Shown: piece after piece, positions 4,741-5,093 of the stretch
Numbering within the stretch: the stretch's first letter is position 1
How the letters are laid out: each line of letters begins with the position of its first letter
NCBI GenBank assembly: GCA_946479055.1
Contig: CAMLEX010000423.1
Span: forward strand, 1 to 5,093
Source: an uncultured Bacteroidota bacterium
GTDB taxonomy: Bacteria; Bacteroidota; Bacteroidia; Chitinophagales; Chitinophagaceae
Direction of reading: 5' to 3'
DNA: 5,093 nt
Made by a program: the position numbers and the translations under genes
Notes under the pieces: generated by a model
The model's input: only the letters and a program-made list of their open reading frames with translations
The model's database searches: none
Told to the model about the DNA's origin: nothing

Positions 4741-4988
4741 ATGATTTTAATTGGCGCTAATATAAATATTAAAACACAAGAATTTTACTTTTTTAATAGG
4801 TGTGTTTTCCCTGTGTACGAAGGTGACATCCGTGTTCCTTTTATTGAGTATCAAAAAAGAATAACGAAGGCAGGATGAATGCAAGGTCTTTTGCTTTATG
4901 GGATCTTTATCCGACTTTTTTAGAAATAGTCGGTGCTCCGCTCACCAAGCATATAGATGGCATTTCCATGCTGTCTGCGATTAGTTAG
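4741..4988 (+). pseudogene. Frameshifted remnant of an S1-family (arylsulfatase-type) sulfatase
   Basis: Two plus-strand frames together give a stretch of the sulfatase fold. The frame from 4741 to the TGA at 4876-4878 carries VYEGDIRVPFIEY then QKRITKAG (4813-4875), matching the family pattern yEGGiRvPfi.ywPg.ikaG. The other frame carries SFALWDLYPTFLEIVG then APLTKHIDGISMLSAIS (4887-4985, stop TAG 4986-4988), matching fafWDllPT..eiaGa...iDGiSllPtL. The two halves join in register if one base was lost near 4873-4876. The N-terminal part with the formylglycine site (C/S-x-P-x-R) and the metal ligands is absent, as is the C-terminal part. The second Gly of EGG is Asp and the Pro of SllP is Ser, both consistent with decay. 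A full enzyme has about 450-550 residues, so this is non-functional. The segment 4741-4812 is only weakly alignable. Confidence 0.8.
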
Positions 4989-5093
4989 TGATAGTTGGCT
5001 TGCAACAAGCAAACCCGTTGCTGTGTTGCGCATGGATATGTGTGAATGCAAGACATGAATGGCAAACCCAGCGGGACCGCTTACTTATTGGAT
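4989..5093. other. Right edge, no feature recognised
   Basis: A plus-strand frame from about 4989 (LVIVGLQQANPLLCCAW and on) is open to the window end, and a minus-strand frame is open for about 37 codons. Neither resembles a known protein. A small inverted repeat GCTTG-CAA-CAAGC is at 4998-5010. GC is higher than in the preceding non-coding DNA, so a gene or mobile element may begin beyond the edge. Confidence 0.35.

Noticed and set aside
4986..5093. Start of a new gene on the plus strand at the right edge
   Set aside because: The open frame shows no recognisable domain, has only a possible GTG start, and is too short to judge at the window end.

Overview
The window looks like chromosomal DNA of a member of the Bacteroidota, most likely a Chitinophaga-like or related soil genus (inference). 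The clues are moderate-to-low GC apart from the left edge, A-rich leaders without Shine-Dalgarno sequences, and two exact matches to the Bacteroidota -7 element TAnnTTTG in front of genes. There are no RNA genes, CRISPR arrays, intact insertion sequences or transposases. Only four complete genes of reasonable size are present. The rest is long non-coding DNA, small ORFs and gene remnants, which gives the impression of a decaying accessory stretch.

Left part (1-1630): a carboxymuconolactone decarboxylase / AhpD-like gene runs off the left edge on the minus strand. It is divergent from a plus-strand gene for an exported alpha/beta hydrolase. The 268-bp gap between them holds an inverted repeat on the decarboxylase side. 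On the hydrolase side it holds a good promoter with imperfect tandem motifs directly upstream, the layout expected for an AraC-type activator. A 13-bp hairpin ends the hydrolase gene.

Middle (1640-3416): an orphan ParA-type ATPase lies on the minus strand, starting with TTG. A 51-codon ORF lies about 200 bp upstream on the same strand. No ParB or canonical parS site is visible. A short oxidoreductase-like tail lies between the ParA gene and the hydrolase. The surrounding non-coding DNA carries several perfect palindromes and one start-less open frame.

Right part (3417-5093): an unrecognised 143-aa gene on the plus strand ends in a long hairpin. It converges on an unrecognised 155-aa gene on the minus strand. 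Between them is a remnant of another minus-strand gene, with no start codon and an in-frame TGA. Beyond the 155-aa gene, a frameshifted fragment of an S1-family sulfatase can be read in two overlapping frames. Nothing convincing was found in the last 105 bases.

The genes do not form an obvious pathway. I found no strong case for a new multi-gene system. The best leads are the small ORF/ParA/palindrome cluster, the GC mosaic inside the decarboxylase gene and the set of gene remnants.
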